A DNA stretch of 64,000 bases from Barnesiella intestinihominis YIT 11860 (lineage in GTDB: Bacteria > Bacteroidota > Bacteroidia > Bacteroidales > Barnesiellaceae): assembly GCF_000296465.1 (NCBI RefSeq), contig NZ_JH815203.1, positions 1,037,453-1,101,452 on the forward strand. Reading direction: 5' to 3'. How positions within the stretch are numbered: position 1 is the stretch's first letter; every line of letters begins with the position of its first letter. A program made the position numbers and the translations under genes. Below are positions 1 through 8,436 of this stretch, in pieces. The notes under the pieces were generated by a model, which worked only from the letters and a program-made list of their open reading frames with translations, was not told the DNA's origin and ran no database searches.

Positions 1-1572
1 TGGAGTGAATCGGGAGTAACCGATTTCGCAAGGGTATTCGGAAGCGAAAGATTCAAATTCGAACATGACGGTATCTTATTCATGGGAGTAAATTCAGGCC
101 CTATCATACGAATGGCCGATGGTCACGTGGCGCCTCAGGACATCGACTGGATCAAAACGGAATTGGACAAAGCCGGTAAAGAAAAGCCCGTAATCTTTAT
201 CACTCACTACCCCCTACAACCGGGCGATGTAGATAACTGGTACGACGTTACCGATGCCATACGCCCCTACAATATCCGCCTCGTCATGGGCGGACATTAC
301 CACAAATATATGCAACTGGAATACGATGGTATCCCCGGTATTCTGTGCCGGTCGAACCTACGAGCCAAAGAGAAAACAGGCGGATACTCCCTGTGTGAAG
401 TCACCCCTGATTCTATTTTCATTTACGAGCATAAAATAGGTAATGTTCCTACCCGTAAAGGAGCATACTCCATGACCGGAATGAATTATCCCAAAAGCAA
501 TGCCGGTTATCCTCGTCCTGATTACTCGGTTAACAAAGAGTTCCCGCAAGTTTCGGAGCAATGGCTCGTCAGAAGCGGATATGAAATATTCTCCTCACCT
601 GCCTATTGGGATAAAAAAGTTTACGTAGGCGATGACTCCGGGGCCATTTCCTGTTATTCGGCCACCGACGGCCGAAAACAGTGGAGTTTCAAATCGGATA
701 TGCGTATCATAGGGACACCTGCCGCCGATAAAAACGTCGTCGTATTCGGCTCTGCCGACATGAATATATACGGTCTGAATGCATCCGACGGCCGACTGTT
801 GTGGAAAATAAACACCGAAGCACCCGTATTGGGAGCAGTTACCATACGAAACGGAATCGCCTACATCGGAGGCAGCGACCACAAATTTCGCGCAATCGAC
901 ATTAAATCGGGAACTGTCGTTTGGAGTTACGACGGCGTAGAAGGCTACATAGAAACCAAACCCCTCGTTTACGACAATCTCGTGATATTCGGAGCATGGG
1001 ATAAAAACCTCTATGCCCTCGATAAGAAAACAGGAAAAGAAGTTTGGAAATGGCACGAAGGGAAACCGGGTAGATTCTATTCGGCAGCGGCCGTTTGGCC
1101 CGTGGCGGCAAATGGGAAAGTATTCATCGCCGACCCCGAAAGAGTATTGACAGCTATCGATGCTTCTACCGGAAAAACCGTATGGAGAACCAAAGAATCG
1201 ATGGTACGTGAGACCGTCGGCCTGTCGGAAGACAAACGGAGAATTTACAGTAAAACCATGAACGACAGTGTCGTATGTTACTCTACCACTACCGACTTCC
1301 CTGAAAAAATATGGGCTTCGAATGTCGGATTCGGATATGAGCACGCCCCGTCCATGCCGGTTGAAAAAGAGGGTGTTGTTTTCGGCAGTACCAAAAACGG
1401 ATTGATGTTCGGGTTGGATGCCCACACAGGCAAAGTACTCTGGAAACACAAAGTGGGTAATTCGCTCATCAGTACACTCGTACCGCTCTCTAAAAACAAA
1501 TGCCTGTTTACTGCCACCGGCGGTGAAATAGGATTGTTGGTAATCGATTATAAAATAAACAAACACAAATAA
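1..1572 (+). CDS. metallophosphoesterase with C-terminal PQQ-like beta-propeller (5' partial)
   Basis: The reading frame is open from the first base, so the N-terminus and the first metal-binding motifs lie outside the window; 523 residues are visible. The first part keeps the later calcineurin-type metallophosphoesterase motifs THYP and GGHYHK, which bind metals and phosphate in that family. From about residue 185 there is a propeller of repeats of the kind [27 protein letters not shown] and [15 protein letters not shown], typical of PQQ/Kelch-like beta-propellers. It is the first visible gene of the MurNAc salvage operon, 8 bp before the glycosyltransferase gene. An extracytoplasmic phosphodiesterase or phosphatase guided by the propeller is plausible, but the signal peptide is not visible and the substrate is unknown. 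Confidence 0.85.
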   Translation, partial: WSESGVTDFARVFGSERFKFEHDGILFMGVNSGPIIRMADGHVAPQDIDWIKTELDKAGKEKPVIFITHYPLQPGDVDNWYDVTDAIRPYNIRLVMGGHYHKYMQLEYDGIPGILCRSNLRAKEKTGGYSLCEVTPDSIFIYEHKIGNVPTRKGAYSMTGMNYPKSNAGYPRPDYSVNKEFPQVSEQWLVRSGYEIFSSPAYWDKKVYVGDDSGAISCYSATDGRKQWSFKSDMRIIGTPAADKNVVVFGSADMNIYGLNASDGRLLWKINTEAPVLGAVTIRNGIAYIGGSDHKFRAIDIKSGTVVWSYDGVEGYIETKPLVYDNLVIFGAWDKNLYALDKKTGKEVWKWHEGKPGRFYSAAAVWPVAANGKVFIADPERVLTAIDASTGKTVWRTKESMVRETVGLSEDKRRIYSKTMNDSVVCYSTTTDFPEKIWASNVGFGYEHAPSMPVEKEGVVFGSTKNGLMFGLDAHTGKVLWKHKVGNSLISTLVPLSKNKCLFTATGGEIGLLVIDYKINKHK

Positions 1573-1580
1573 TTTTCCCT

Positions 1581-3038
1581 ATGAAAACAATAAACTGTTT
1601 CATACCTTTTTCTGGTAAAGTTCAAGTTACCGAAACCATCAAAGGATTACGCAACTGCGAGTATGTGAAGAACATATATTTGCTATCTTCGGAAAAAAGC
1701 AAAGAGCAAATAGAAGGTTGTGAAATACTGGACATTCCGTCGCTCAATGCCTCGACCACTATGAAACTTTTGGCAGCGTACAGCGATGCCGATTTCACAT
1801 TGCTTTATACGAAACACACCACATTAGAGTTAGGATACTTCGCACTCGAACGTATGGTTCACATCGCCGAAGACAGCCAAGCCGGTATGGTATATGCCGA
1901 TTCCTACCATGTAATCGACGGTGAACAAAAGAAAGCCCCGGTCATCGACTATCAGTTCGGCAGTTTGCGAGACGATTTTAATTTCGGTTCCCTGCTGTTA
2001 TTCAACGCCGAAGCACTCAAAGATGCAGCTGCCCGCATGAAAACCGATTTCCAATTTGCCGGATTATACGACCTCCGTCTGAAATTATCTCAAAAAACAT
2101 CGTTAGTACACATTAACGAATATCTCTATTCCGAAGTCGAAAACGATACCCGAAAAAGCGGAGAGAAAATATTCGATTATGTAAATCCCAAAAATCGGGG
2201 CGTACAAATAGAAATGGAAGCCGCATGTACCGAACACTTGAAAGAAATAGGCGGTTATCTCGAACCGGTATTCGAAAAGATCGAATTCAACGCCGACAAT
2301 TTCGAATACGAGGCTTCGGTAATCATTCCCGTACGGAACCGTGTACGCACCATTGCCGATGCCATCGACTCGGTCTTGAAACAAAAAACGAACTTCAAAT
2401 TCAATCTGATTATTATCGACAACCACTCGACCGATGGAACCTCGGAGGCTATCGATCGCTTTGCCGGCGACGAAAGAGTAATCCATCTTATTCCCGAACG
2501 AAATGACTTAGGTATAGGCGGTTGCTGGAACATGGGCGTACATCATTCCAAATGCGGGAAATTTGCCGTACAATTAGACAGCGACGATGTATACAACAAC
2601 GAAAATACCCTGCAAACCATGATCGATGCATTCTATGCCCAAAACTGCGGTATGGTCGTAGGAACTTACATGATGACCGATTTCAATATGAACATGATTG
2701 CTCCGGGTATCATCGACCACAAAGAGTGGACTCCCGAGAACGGACGGAACAATGCACTCCGCATTAACGGATTAGGCGCACCCAGAGCCTTCTACACGCC
2801 ACTGCTCCGTCAAGTGAAGGTTCCCAATACGAGTTATGGCGAAGACTATGCCCTCGGTTTGAACATCTCGCGCCATTACCAAATAGGGCGCGTTTACGAA
2901 GTAGTTTATTTGTGTCGCCGTTGGGACGACAACTCCGACGCTTCACTGAGTATCGAAAAGATGAACGCCAACAATTTATATAAAGATCGTATTCGCACAT
3001 GGGAATTACAAGCCCGCATCGCCATGAACAAAAAATAA
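1581..3038 (+). CDS. glycosyltransferase with GT-A (family 2) domain, probably a tandem GT-A protein
   Basis: The 485-residue protein has a clear GT2 domain in its second half: the nucleotide-sugar fold start [13 protein letters not shown] near residue 245, [13 protein letters not shown], and the metal-binding LDSDDVY near residue 330. The first 230 residues also look GT-A-like, with [10 protein letters not shown] and a MVYADSY segment, so this may be a fused pair with one degenerate half. No signal peptide or membrane helix is seen, so it should be cytoplasmic. It starts 8 bp after the phosphoesterase gene, and its stop overlaps the next start as TAATG. Donor and acceptor are unknown; the operon suggests amino-sugar or peptidoglycan-derived material, which is inference. 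Confidence 0.88.
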   Translation: MKTINCFIPFSGKVQVTETIKGLRNCEYVKNIYLLSSEKSKEQIEGCEILDIPSLNASTTMKLLAAYSDADFTLLYTKHTTLELGYFALERMVHIAEDSQAGMVYADSYHVIDGEQKKAPVIDYQFGSLRDDFNFGSLLLFNAEALKDAAARMKTDFQFAGLYDLRLKLSQKTSLVHINEYLYSEVENDTRKSGEKIFDYVNPKNRGVQIEMEAACTEHLKEIGGYLEPVFEKIEFNADNFEYEASVIIPVRNRVRTIADAIDSVLKQKTNFKFNLIIIDNHSTDGTSEAIDRFAGDERVIHLIPERNDLGIGGCWNMGVHHSKCGKFAVQLDSDDVYNNENTLQTMIDAFYAQNCGMVVGTYMMTDFNMNMIAPGIIDHKEWTPENGRNNALRINGLGAPRAFYTPLLRQVKVPNTSYGEDYALGLNISRHYQIGRVYEVVYLCRRWDDNSDASLSIEKMNANNLYKDRIRTWELQARIAMNKK

Positions 3039-3973
3039 TGCAAATGAAAGTTACATCGGAACAAGCCAAACAATTACTGACCGACCAACTCTCCGTATGG
3101 GAATCGGCGCGTGACAATTACAAAGCATTGGAAGCGGTACAGGTTAAAGAACTAACGGTGGAAGGTTGTACGGTCAAGATACAATTCAACCCGGCCCGTA
3201 TCGTATCTTCGGCAGCCAAAGTGGACACTCAATCGCTGAAAGAGCGCAAATGTTTTTTGTGTGCCGAAAACCGTCCGGAAGTGCAAGAAGGATTACCCGA
3301 TGGCAGCTATACATGGTTGATTAATCCTTTCCCCATATTCCCGGAACACTTTACCATTCCGGTAAACGAGCACCTACCGCAACTTATCGAAAAGAGATTT
3401 GGCGACATGCTTCGCTTGGCACAGGCCGCCGAACATTACGTACTATTCTATAACGGTCCCAAATGCGGAGCATCGGCCCCAGATCATGCTCATTTCCAAG
3501 CTGGGAACAAAGGATTTCTACCTCTCGAAAAGGAGTTGAAAAAGTATAGGCGCATTCCCATACGAACCGAAAAATCGGCTCGTCTAAGTCAAGTCGAGGA
3601 TTATATCTGTCCCTTCTTCCTTATCGAAGCGGAATCGGAAGAAACCGCCGAAAAGCTCTTTGTGAAGCTCTATAACGCACTTGAACTAAAAGAGGGCGAA
3701 CCGGAACCCATGATGAACATACTCACATGGTATGAAGATGGTAAATGGAGCTCTTGTATTTTCCCGAGAGCCCAGCATCGACCGTCGTGTTATTTCGCCG
3801 AAGGCGACGAAAATATCTTGCTCAGCCCCGCCTCGGTCGATATGGGAGGTGTGTTCATCACCCCACTCGAAAAAGATTTTAGGAAAATCGACGCTGAACA
3901 TCTCGAAAAAATACTTTCAGAAGTCTGCCTCGACCGGGAAAAGATGTACGAAATAATAGAAAAACTTAAATAA
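3038..3973 (+). CDS. DUF4922 protein, HIT/GalT-like nucleotidyltransferase or phosphorylase fold
   Basis: The start ATG overlaps the preceding stop (TAATG), giving 312 residues. Visible motifs resemble the GalT/Ap4A-phosphorylase branch of the HIT superfamily: a CFLCAENRP pair of cysteines at 72 and 75, NPFPIFPEHFTIP at 96-108, and GASAPDHAHFQAG at 144-156 with H150, H152 and Q154 where the family has its HxHxQ catalytic loop. Such enzymes move nucleotides between sugar phosphates or phosphorolyse NDP-sugars. Bacteroidetes members are named DUF4922, and I know of no assigned reaction. Lying directly behind a glycosyltransferase, it could make or recycle that enzyme's nucleotide-sugar donor. 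The family call is good; the function is inference. Confidence 0.85.
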   Translation: MQMKVTSEQAKQLLTDQLSVWESARDNYKALEAVQVKELTVEGCTVKIQFNPARIVSSAAKVDTQSLKERKCFLCAENRPEVQEGLPDGSYTWLINPFPIFPEHFTIPVNEHLPQLIEKRFGDMLRLAQAAEHYVLFYNGPKCGASAPDHAHFQAGNKGFLPLEKELKKYRRIPIRTEKSARLSQVEDYICPFFLIEAESEETAEKLFVKLYNALELKEGEPEPMMNILTWYEDGKWSSCIFPRAQHRPSCYFAEGDENILLSPASVDMGGVFITPLEKDFRKIDAEHLEKILSEVCLDREKMYEIIEKLK

Positions 3974-3979
3974 ACATTC

Positions 3980-5284
3980 ATGAAAGAGCCACAAGTTACC
4001 GTAGGAATCATGTCAGAACGACAAATACGTTTCGTCTTCAACGGGACGTATCTGGCAAATGGCGTTCCGGTCTCAGGAGAGCATGAGGCTCATACGGACG
4101 GGAAACAGATCTTCTGGAACGGAAACCGCTACACCCGAATCGTTTTCACTCCCGAAAAAGAAGACTATTCGTTTTGTCTCAAAGAGGTGACTATCGGAGT
4201 AAAATTTCATTGGGAAAGGAAAGAAGACCAAACTTTCAAAGGTAATCTGAACCTGATAGTGGAAAACGGACTTATCACAACTATAAACGCTTTGAGCGTA
4301 GAAGACTATCTACTTAGTGTCATATCTTCCGAAATGAGTGCGACCGCCTCGCTCGAACTATTGAAATCGCACGCCGTCATTTCTCGGAGTTGGTTGTTGG
4401 CCCAAATAAGAAAAAACAAAGAGTTAGCCGGAAAGAAACCCGACTCGTTGATTCGTACCGACAAAGAACTGATTCACTGGTATGACCGGGAAGACCATAT
4501 CAACTTCGACGTATGTGCCGACGATCATTGTCAACGCTATCAAGGCATCACTCGGGCCTGTACCGAAGTTGTCGCACAAGCCATACAAGCTACGCACGGA
4601 GAAGTTCTCACATACGATGACGAAATATGCGATGCCCGCTTTTCAAAATGCTGCGGAGGCGTCGTGGAAGAATTTTCCTCTTGCTGGGAAAACATAAATC
4701 CCCCCTACCTGACGGCTCTACGGGACGACAAAAATGAAAAAGATTTTCCCGACTTGAAGAACGAAGACATCGCCCGGCAATGGATATACACCTCCCCCAC
4801 AGCCTTCTGTAATACGACCGACAAAAAGATACTCTCGCAGGTTCTCAACAATTACGATCAGGAAACGACCGATTTCTATCGATGGTCCGTTGTTTACTCC
4901 CAAAGCGAACTGGCTCATCTCATTCATAAAAAATCCGGAATCGATTTCGGTGAAATCATCGACCTAAAACCCATAGAACGAGGAACGTCGGGCAGATTGG
5001 TACGGTTACAGATACAAGGTAGCAAACAAACCCTCATTATCGGGAAAGAGCTGGAAATTCGCCGTGTACTATCTCCGTCCCATTTATACAGCTCGGCTTT
5101 CGTCGTAGAGCGAGAAGATATACAGAACGGAATACCCCAACGGTTCGTCATACACGGAGCCGGCTGGGGACATGGCGTAGGACTCTGCCAGATCGGAGCC
5201 GCCGTCATGGGCGAACATGGCTATCCTTATCGCGAAATACTGCTACACTATTTCGTAGGTGCGAACATAGAAAAACTATATTAA
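3980..5284 (+). CDS. SpoIID/LytB-domain protein, putative lytic transglycosylase
   Basis: The 434-residue protein carries the SpoIID signature. The segment SVEDYLLSVISSEMS at 106-120 holds the glutamate (E118) equivalent to the catalytic one of Bacillus SpoIID and is followed by ATASLELLKSHAVISRSW. Near the end is GWGHGVGLCQIGA. A Cys-rich region (CADDHC, CCGGVVEEF) lies between. SpoIID cleaves the MurNAc-GlcNAc bond of denuded glycan strands and leaves anhydro-MurNAc ends. The ORF begins with MKEPQVTVGI straight after an in-frame stop, so there is no room for a signal peptide. That is odd for a wall enzyme and suggests it acts on imported fragments or leaves the cell another way. It is 6 bp after DUF4922 and 11 bp before the AmpG-like gene. 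Confidence 0.88.
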   Translation: MKEPQVTVGIMSERQIRFVFNGTYLANGVPVSGEHEAHTDGKQIFWNGNRYTRIVFTPEKEDYSFCLKEVTIGVKFHWERKEDQTFKGNLNLIVENGLITTINALSVEDYLLSVISSEMSATASLELLKSHAVISRSWLLAQIRKNKELAGKKPDSLIRTDKELIHWYDREDHINFDVCADDHCQRYQGITRACTEVVAQAIQATHGEVLTYDDEICDARFSKCCGGVVEEFSSCWENINPPYLTALRDDKNEKDFPDLKNEDIARQWIYTSPTAFCNTTDKKILSQVLNNYDQETTDFYRWSVVYSQSELAHLIHKKSGIDFGEIIDLKPIERGTSGRLVRLQIQGSKQTLIIGKELEIRRVLSPSHLYSSAFVVEREDIQNGIPQRFVIHGAGWGHGVGLCQIGAAVMGEHGYPYREILLHYFVGANIEKLY

Positions 5285-5295
5285 AAATACACACC

Positions 5296-7161
5296 ATGAA
5301 CCCTCAAAAGAAAACATCACCTTGGGCGTGGATCCCTACTCTTTACTTTGCACAGGGATTACCCTATGTAGCCGTTATGACCATATCGGTCATCATGTAT
5401 AAAAGATTAGGCATATCGAACACCGACATAGCGCTATATACCAGTTGGCTTTATCTGCCGTGGGTAATCAAACCGTTTTGGAGTCCGTTCATCGATTTGC
5501 TGAAAACCAAACGATGGTGGGTAGTCACTATGCAGATGTTGGTAGGCGCCGGACTGGCAGGTATCGCATTCACCATTCCTGCTCCGCATTTCTTTCAAAT
5601 AACACTCGCCATTTTCTGGTTGGTCGCATTCAGTTCTGCCACCCACGACATAGCAGCCGACGGATTTTATATGTTGGCTCTCGATACCCACGACCAAGCG
5701 ATGTACGTAGGTATCCGCAGCACCTTTTACAGAGTCGCGACCATAGCCGGACAAGGTTTGCTGGTGATTCTCGCCGGATTGCTCGAATCGAATACGGGCC
5801 TCACTCCGTTGAACCTCGAAATAAAGGCCGGACCGGAATATGCCAACGAAATAGTCCTTCCCTCGACCGACTACATCATCGACGCAAACAACGAAGAAAT
5901 GCACTTCGTCGCATCGCCTTCCACCCTCGAAATAGGGACAACTGCCGATCCCCATGCAGTAGACTCTATCAACGCATGGGTAAAATGCCAAAACATTACG
6001 AACGGATTTGTCCTCGCAGAGGCGAAAAACCCATCGCAAACAAAAGATGAAAACAGTAGCGGAATAGGCGAAAAAATAAACACCTTTATCAAAGAGACAT
6101 TCGGTGAAAAAAGAGAAAGAACCGAACACAAGCTCACCGGGAATATAGGCGTTATAAAAGTTTGCCTCTCCCAAAAGCCCGGAAAAGGAGAAAAGGTCGT
6201 TTTAAATACAGTGCACAAAAACGGAGACCAAAGTATCTATCTCACGCAAGGCGACCGTTTGGAATTCACCGAAGAGAATTGGGATAAGCCGGCTTATATC
6301 GCGGTACAAATAGACCCGAAATTAAAAGAAGCATCGAATGCTTCGTTCGAATCCACATCGGGAAATATCTCGCTGGCATGGTCGATCACATTCTTTGTCC
6401 TCGCCGGATTCTTTATCGCTATATGCTTGTATCACAAGTACATTTTACCTAAACCGAAATCAGACAAAGCCGTATGTGAAGCAACCGCCTCGAACATCTT
6501 CAAAGAGTTCTTTGCCACGTTCGTCACATTCTTCCAGAAAAAACAAGTATGGGTGGCTGTTTTGTTCATGCTACTATACCGATTGCCCGAAGCTCAGTTG
6601 GTAAAACTTATCAATCCCTTCTTGCTCGACCCCAAAGAATTAGGGGGATTAGGACTGACAACGGGACAAGTCGGTTTAGTATATGGTACTATCGGGATTT
6701 TAGGCTTGACGATCGGTGGAATCATCGGTGGAATCGTAGCGGCAAAAGGTGGACTCAAAAAATGGCTTTGGCCTATGGCTTGGAGTATTTCCCTCACCTG
6801 CGCTACATTCGTTTACCTCAGCTATTACCAACCCGATAGCCTGTTCGTCATCAACCTCTGCGTTTTTATCGAACAATTCGGTTATGGATTTGGATTCACA
6901 GCTTATATGCTGTATTTGATTTACTTCTCCGACGGGGAACATAAAACGGCCCACTATGCCATTTGCACGGCATTCATGGCCTTAGGTATGATGTTACCCG
7001 GCATGGCTGCCGGCTGGCTGCAAGAACTCATAGGATATAAACACTTCTTCTATTGGGTAATGATCTGTTGTGCAGCGACTATTGCAGTATGTGCATTCAT
7101 AAAAATAGATCCCAATTACGGGAAAAAAGAGACAGAAGAAAAAGAGACAGAAACAAAATAA
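5296..7161 (+). CDS. ampG: AmpG-like MFS muropeptide permease with large periplasmic insert
   Basis: This is a 621-residue membrane protein of the major facilitator superfamily. The segment AFSSATHDIAADGFYMLAL near residue 111 matches the AmpG/AT-1 family, whose members bring GlcNAc-anhydroMurNAc peptides into the cytoplasm. Helices are visible from about 13 to 162 and from 360 to the end. Between predicted helices 5 and 6 lie about 195 mostly polar residues (165-358), which should face the periplasm. Part of that insert, 284-345, resembles a Calx-beta strand pattern (LEFTEENWDKPAYIAVQI). E. coli AmpG has no such domain. The neighbours (NamZ, MurK, MurQ) support a muropeptide or MurNAc-GlcNAc transport role. 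The exact substrate is inferred. Confidence 0.85.
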   Translation: MNPQKKTSPWAWIPTLYFAQGLPYVAVMTISVIMYKRLGISNTDIALYTSWLYLPWVIKPFWSPFIDLLKTKRWWVVTMQMLVGAGLAGIAFTIPAPHFFQITLAIFWLVAFSSATHDIAADGFYMLALDTHDQAMYVGIRSTFYRVATIAGQGLLVILAGLLESNTGLTPLNLEIKAGPEYANEIVLPSTDYIIDANNEEMHFVASPSTLEIGTTADPHAVDSINAWVKCQNITNGFVLAEAKNPSQTKDENSSGIGEKINTFIKETFGEKRERTEHKLTGNIGVIKVCLSQKPGKGEKVVLNTVHKNGDQSIYLTQGDRLEFTEENWDKPAYIAVQIDPKLKEASNASFESTSGNISLAWSITFFVLAGFFIAICLYHKYILPKPKSDKAVCEATASNIFKEFFATFVTFFQKKQVWVAVLFMLLYRLPEAQLVKLINPFLLDPKELGGLGLTTGQVGLVYGTIGILGLTIGGIIGGIVAAKGGLKKWLWPMAWSISLTCATFVYLSYYQPDSLFVINLCVFIEQFGYGFGFTAYMLYLIYFSDGEHKTAHYAICTAFMALGMMLPGMAAGWLQELIGYKHFFYWVMICCAATIAVCAFIKIDPNYGKKETEEKETETK

Positions 7162-7178
7162 TATAAAAAATAAAGTCT

Positions 7179-8411
7179 ATGAAATTAAAAAAGTATATAA
7201 TTTTGTGTTTGATTACAAGTCTTACAGGAGGACTGAGCGCACAAAAAACAATGACGGGTATCGAAGTTCTGAAAAAAGATAATTTCAAAATATTGGAAAG
7301 GAAAAGAGTAGGCTTGATTACCAACCCGACAGGGGTTGATAATTCGTTGAAATCTACTATCGATATTCTGTTCGAAGCTCCTAACGTCAATTTGGTGGCC
7401 CTGTACGGGCCCGAACACGGCGTGCGCGGCGACGTGCATGCCGGCGATAAGGTAGAAAATTCCACAGACCCATCGACCGGATTACCGGTATATTCGCTAT
7501 ATGGGAAAACCAGAAAACCGACACCCGAAATGTTACAAGGTATCGATGTGCTTGTCTACGACATACAAGATATAGGTTGTCGCTCCTTTACTTACATCAG
7601 TACTATGGGCGTGGCTATGGAAGCGGCCGCTGAAAACGGAATCGAATTTATCGTACTCGACCGGCCCAACCCCATCGGAGGAGAGAAAGTGGAAGGGAAT
7701 CTCGTGGAAGACGGTTACATCTCTTTCGTAAGCCAATTCAAAATACCATACATTTACGGACTTACTTGCGGAGAGCTTGCCCGAATGTTGGTGGGAGAAC
7801 ACATGCTTGCCAAAGACTGCAAACTTACAGTCGTCCCCATGAAGCATTGGAAACGAAGCATGGACTATACTAAAACAGGTTTGCAATGGATACCCTCCTC
7901 ACCACATATTCCGCATCCCCATTCGGCATACTTCTACCCCCTGTCGGGAATCGTGGGAGAGCTGCCCTACCTCTCCATCGGAGTGGGATATACCATACCG
8001 TTCCAAATGTTCGCAGCAGAATGGATAGATGCCGATAAGCTCGCCGACCGCATGAATAATTTGAACCTGCCGGGTATTAAATTCCGCCCCATGCATTTGA
8101 AGCCTTTCTACGCTTTCGGAAAAGGGGAACATTTACAAGGAGTACAAGTACATATTTTGGATTATAAAAAAGCTCGACTTTCCGAAGTCCAATTCTACAT
8201 CATGCAAGAATTGGCCGCTTTGTATCCCGATAAACCCGCATTTTGCAAAGAAAATGAAAGCCGATTCGACATGTTCGACAAAGTATGCGGAAGTAACCAA
8301 ATAAGAGAAAGATTTTCAAAAAATTACCATTTCGACGACATCAAGGACTATTGGTATAAAGACGTCGAAGATTTCAAAAAACTATCTCGAAAATATTATC
8401 TCTATAAATAA
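7179..8411 (+). CDS. namZ: exo-beta-N-acetylmuramidase NamZ (DUF1343)
   Basis: The 410-residue protein has a signal peptide (MKLKKYIILCLITSLTGGLS, cleavage before AQ). Family motifs include GLITNPTGVDNS, ALYGPEHGVRGD, VYDIQDIGCRSFTYI and LDRPNPIGG. The family was known as DUF1343/YbbC. Its Bacillus and Tannerella members remove non-reducing-end MurNAc from peptidoglycan-derived glycans, so periplasmic action is expected. It sits 17 bp after the AmpG-like gene and upstream of murK and murQ, the two enzymes that use its product. Length and motifs are complete and nothing looks damaged. Confidence in the family is high; the exo-muramidase activity rests on characterised relatives. Confidence 0.93.
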   Translation: MKLKKYIILCLITSLTGGLSAQKTMTGIEVLKKDNFKILERKRVGLITNPTGVDNSLKSTIDILFEAPNVNLVALYGPEHGVRGDVHAGDKVENSTDPSTGLPVYSLYGKTRKPTPEMLQGIDVLVYDIQDIGCRSFTYISTMGVAMEAAAENGIEFIVLDRPNPIGGEKVEGNLVEDGYISFVSQFKIPYIYGLTCGELARMLVGEHMLAKDCKLTVVPMKHWKRSMDYTKTGLQWIPSSPHIPHPHSAYFYPLSGIVGELPYLSIGVGYTIPFQMFAAEWIDADKLADRMNNLNLPGIKFRPMHLKPFYAFGKGEHLQGVQVHILDYKKARLSEVQFYIMQELAALYPDKPAFCKENESRFDMFDKVCGSNQIRERFSKNYHFDDIKDYWYKDVEDFKKLSRKYYLYK

Positions 8412-8436
8412 AGAACAGATTGTTTAACGTACCGAG

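Noticed and set aside
595-1566. 323-residue open frame opposite the PQQ propeller
   Set aside because: It overlaps a well-supported gene fully, shows no family motif and has odd composition; it is an antisense shadow.
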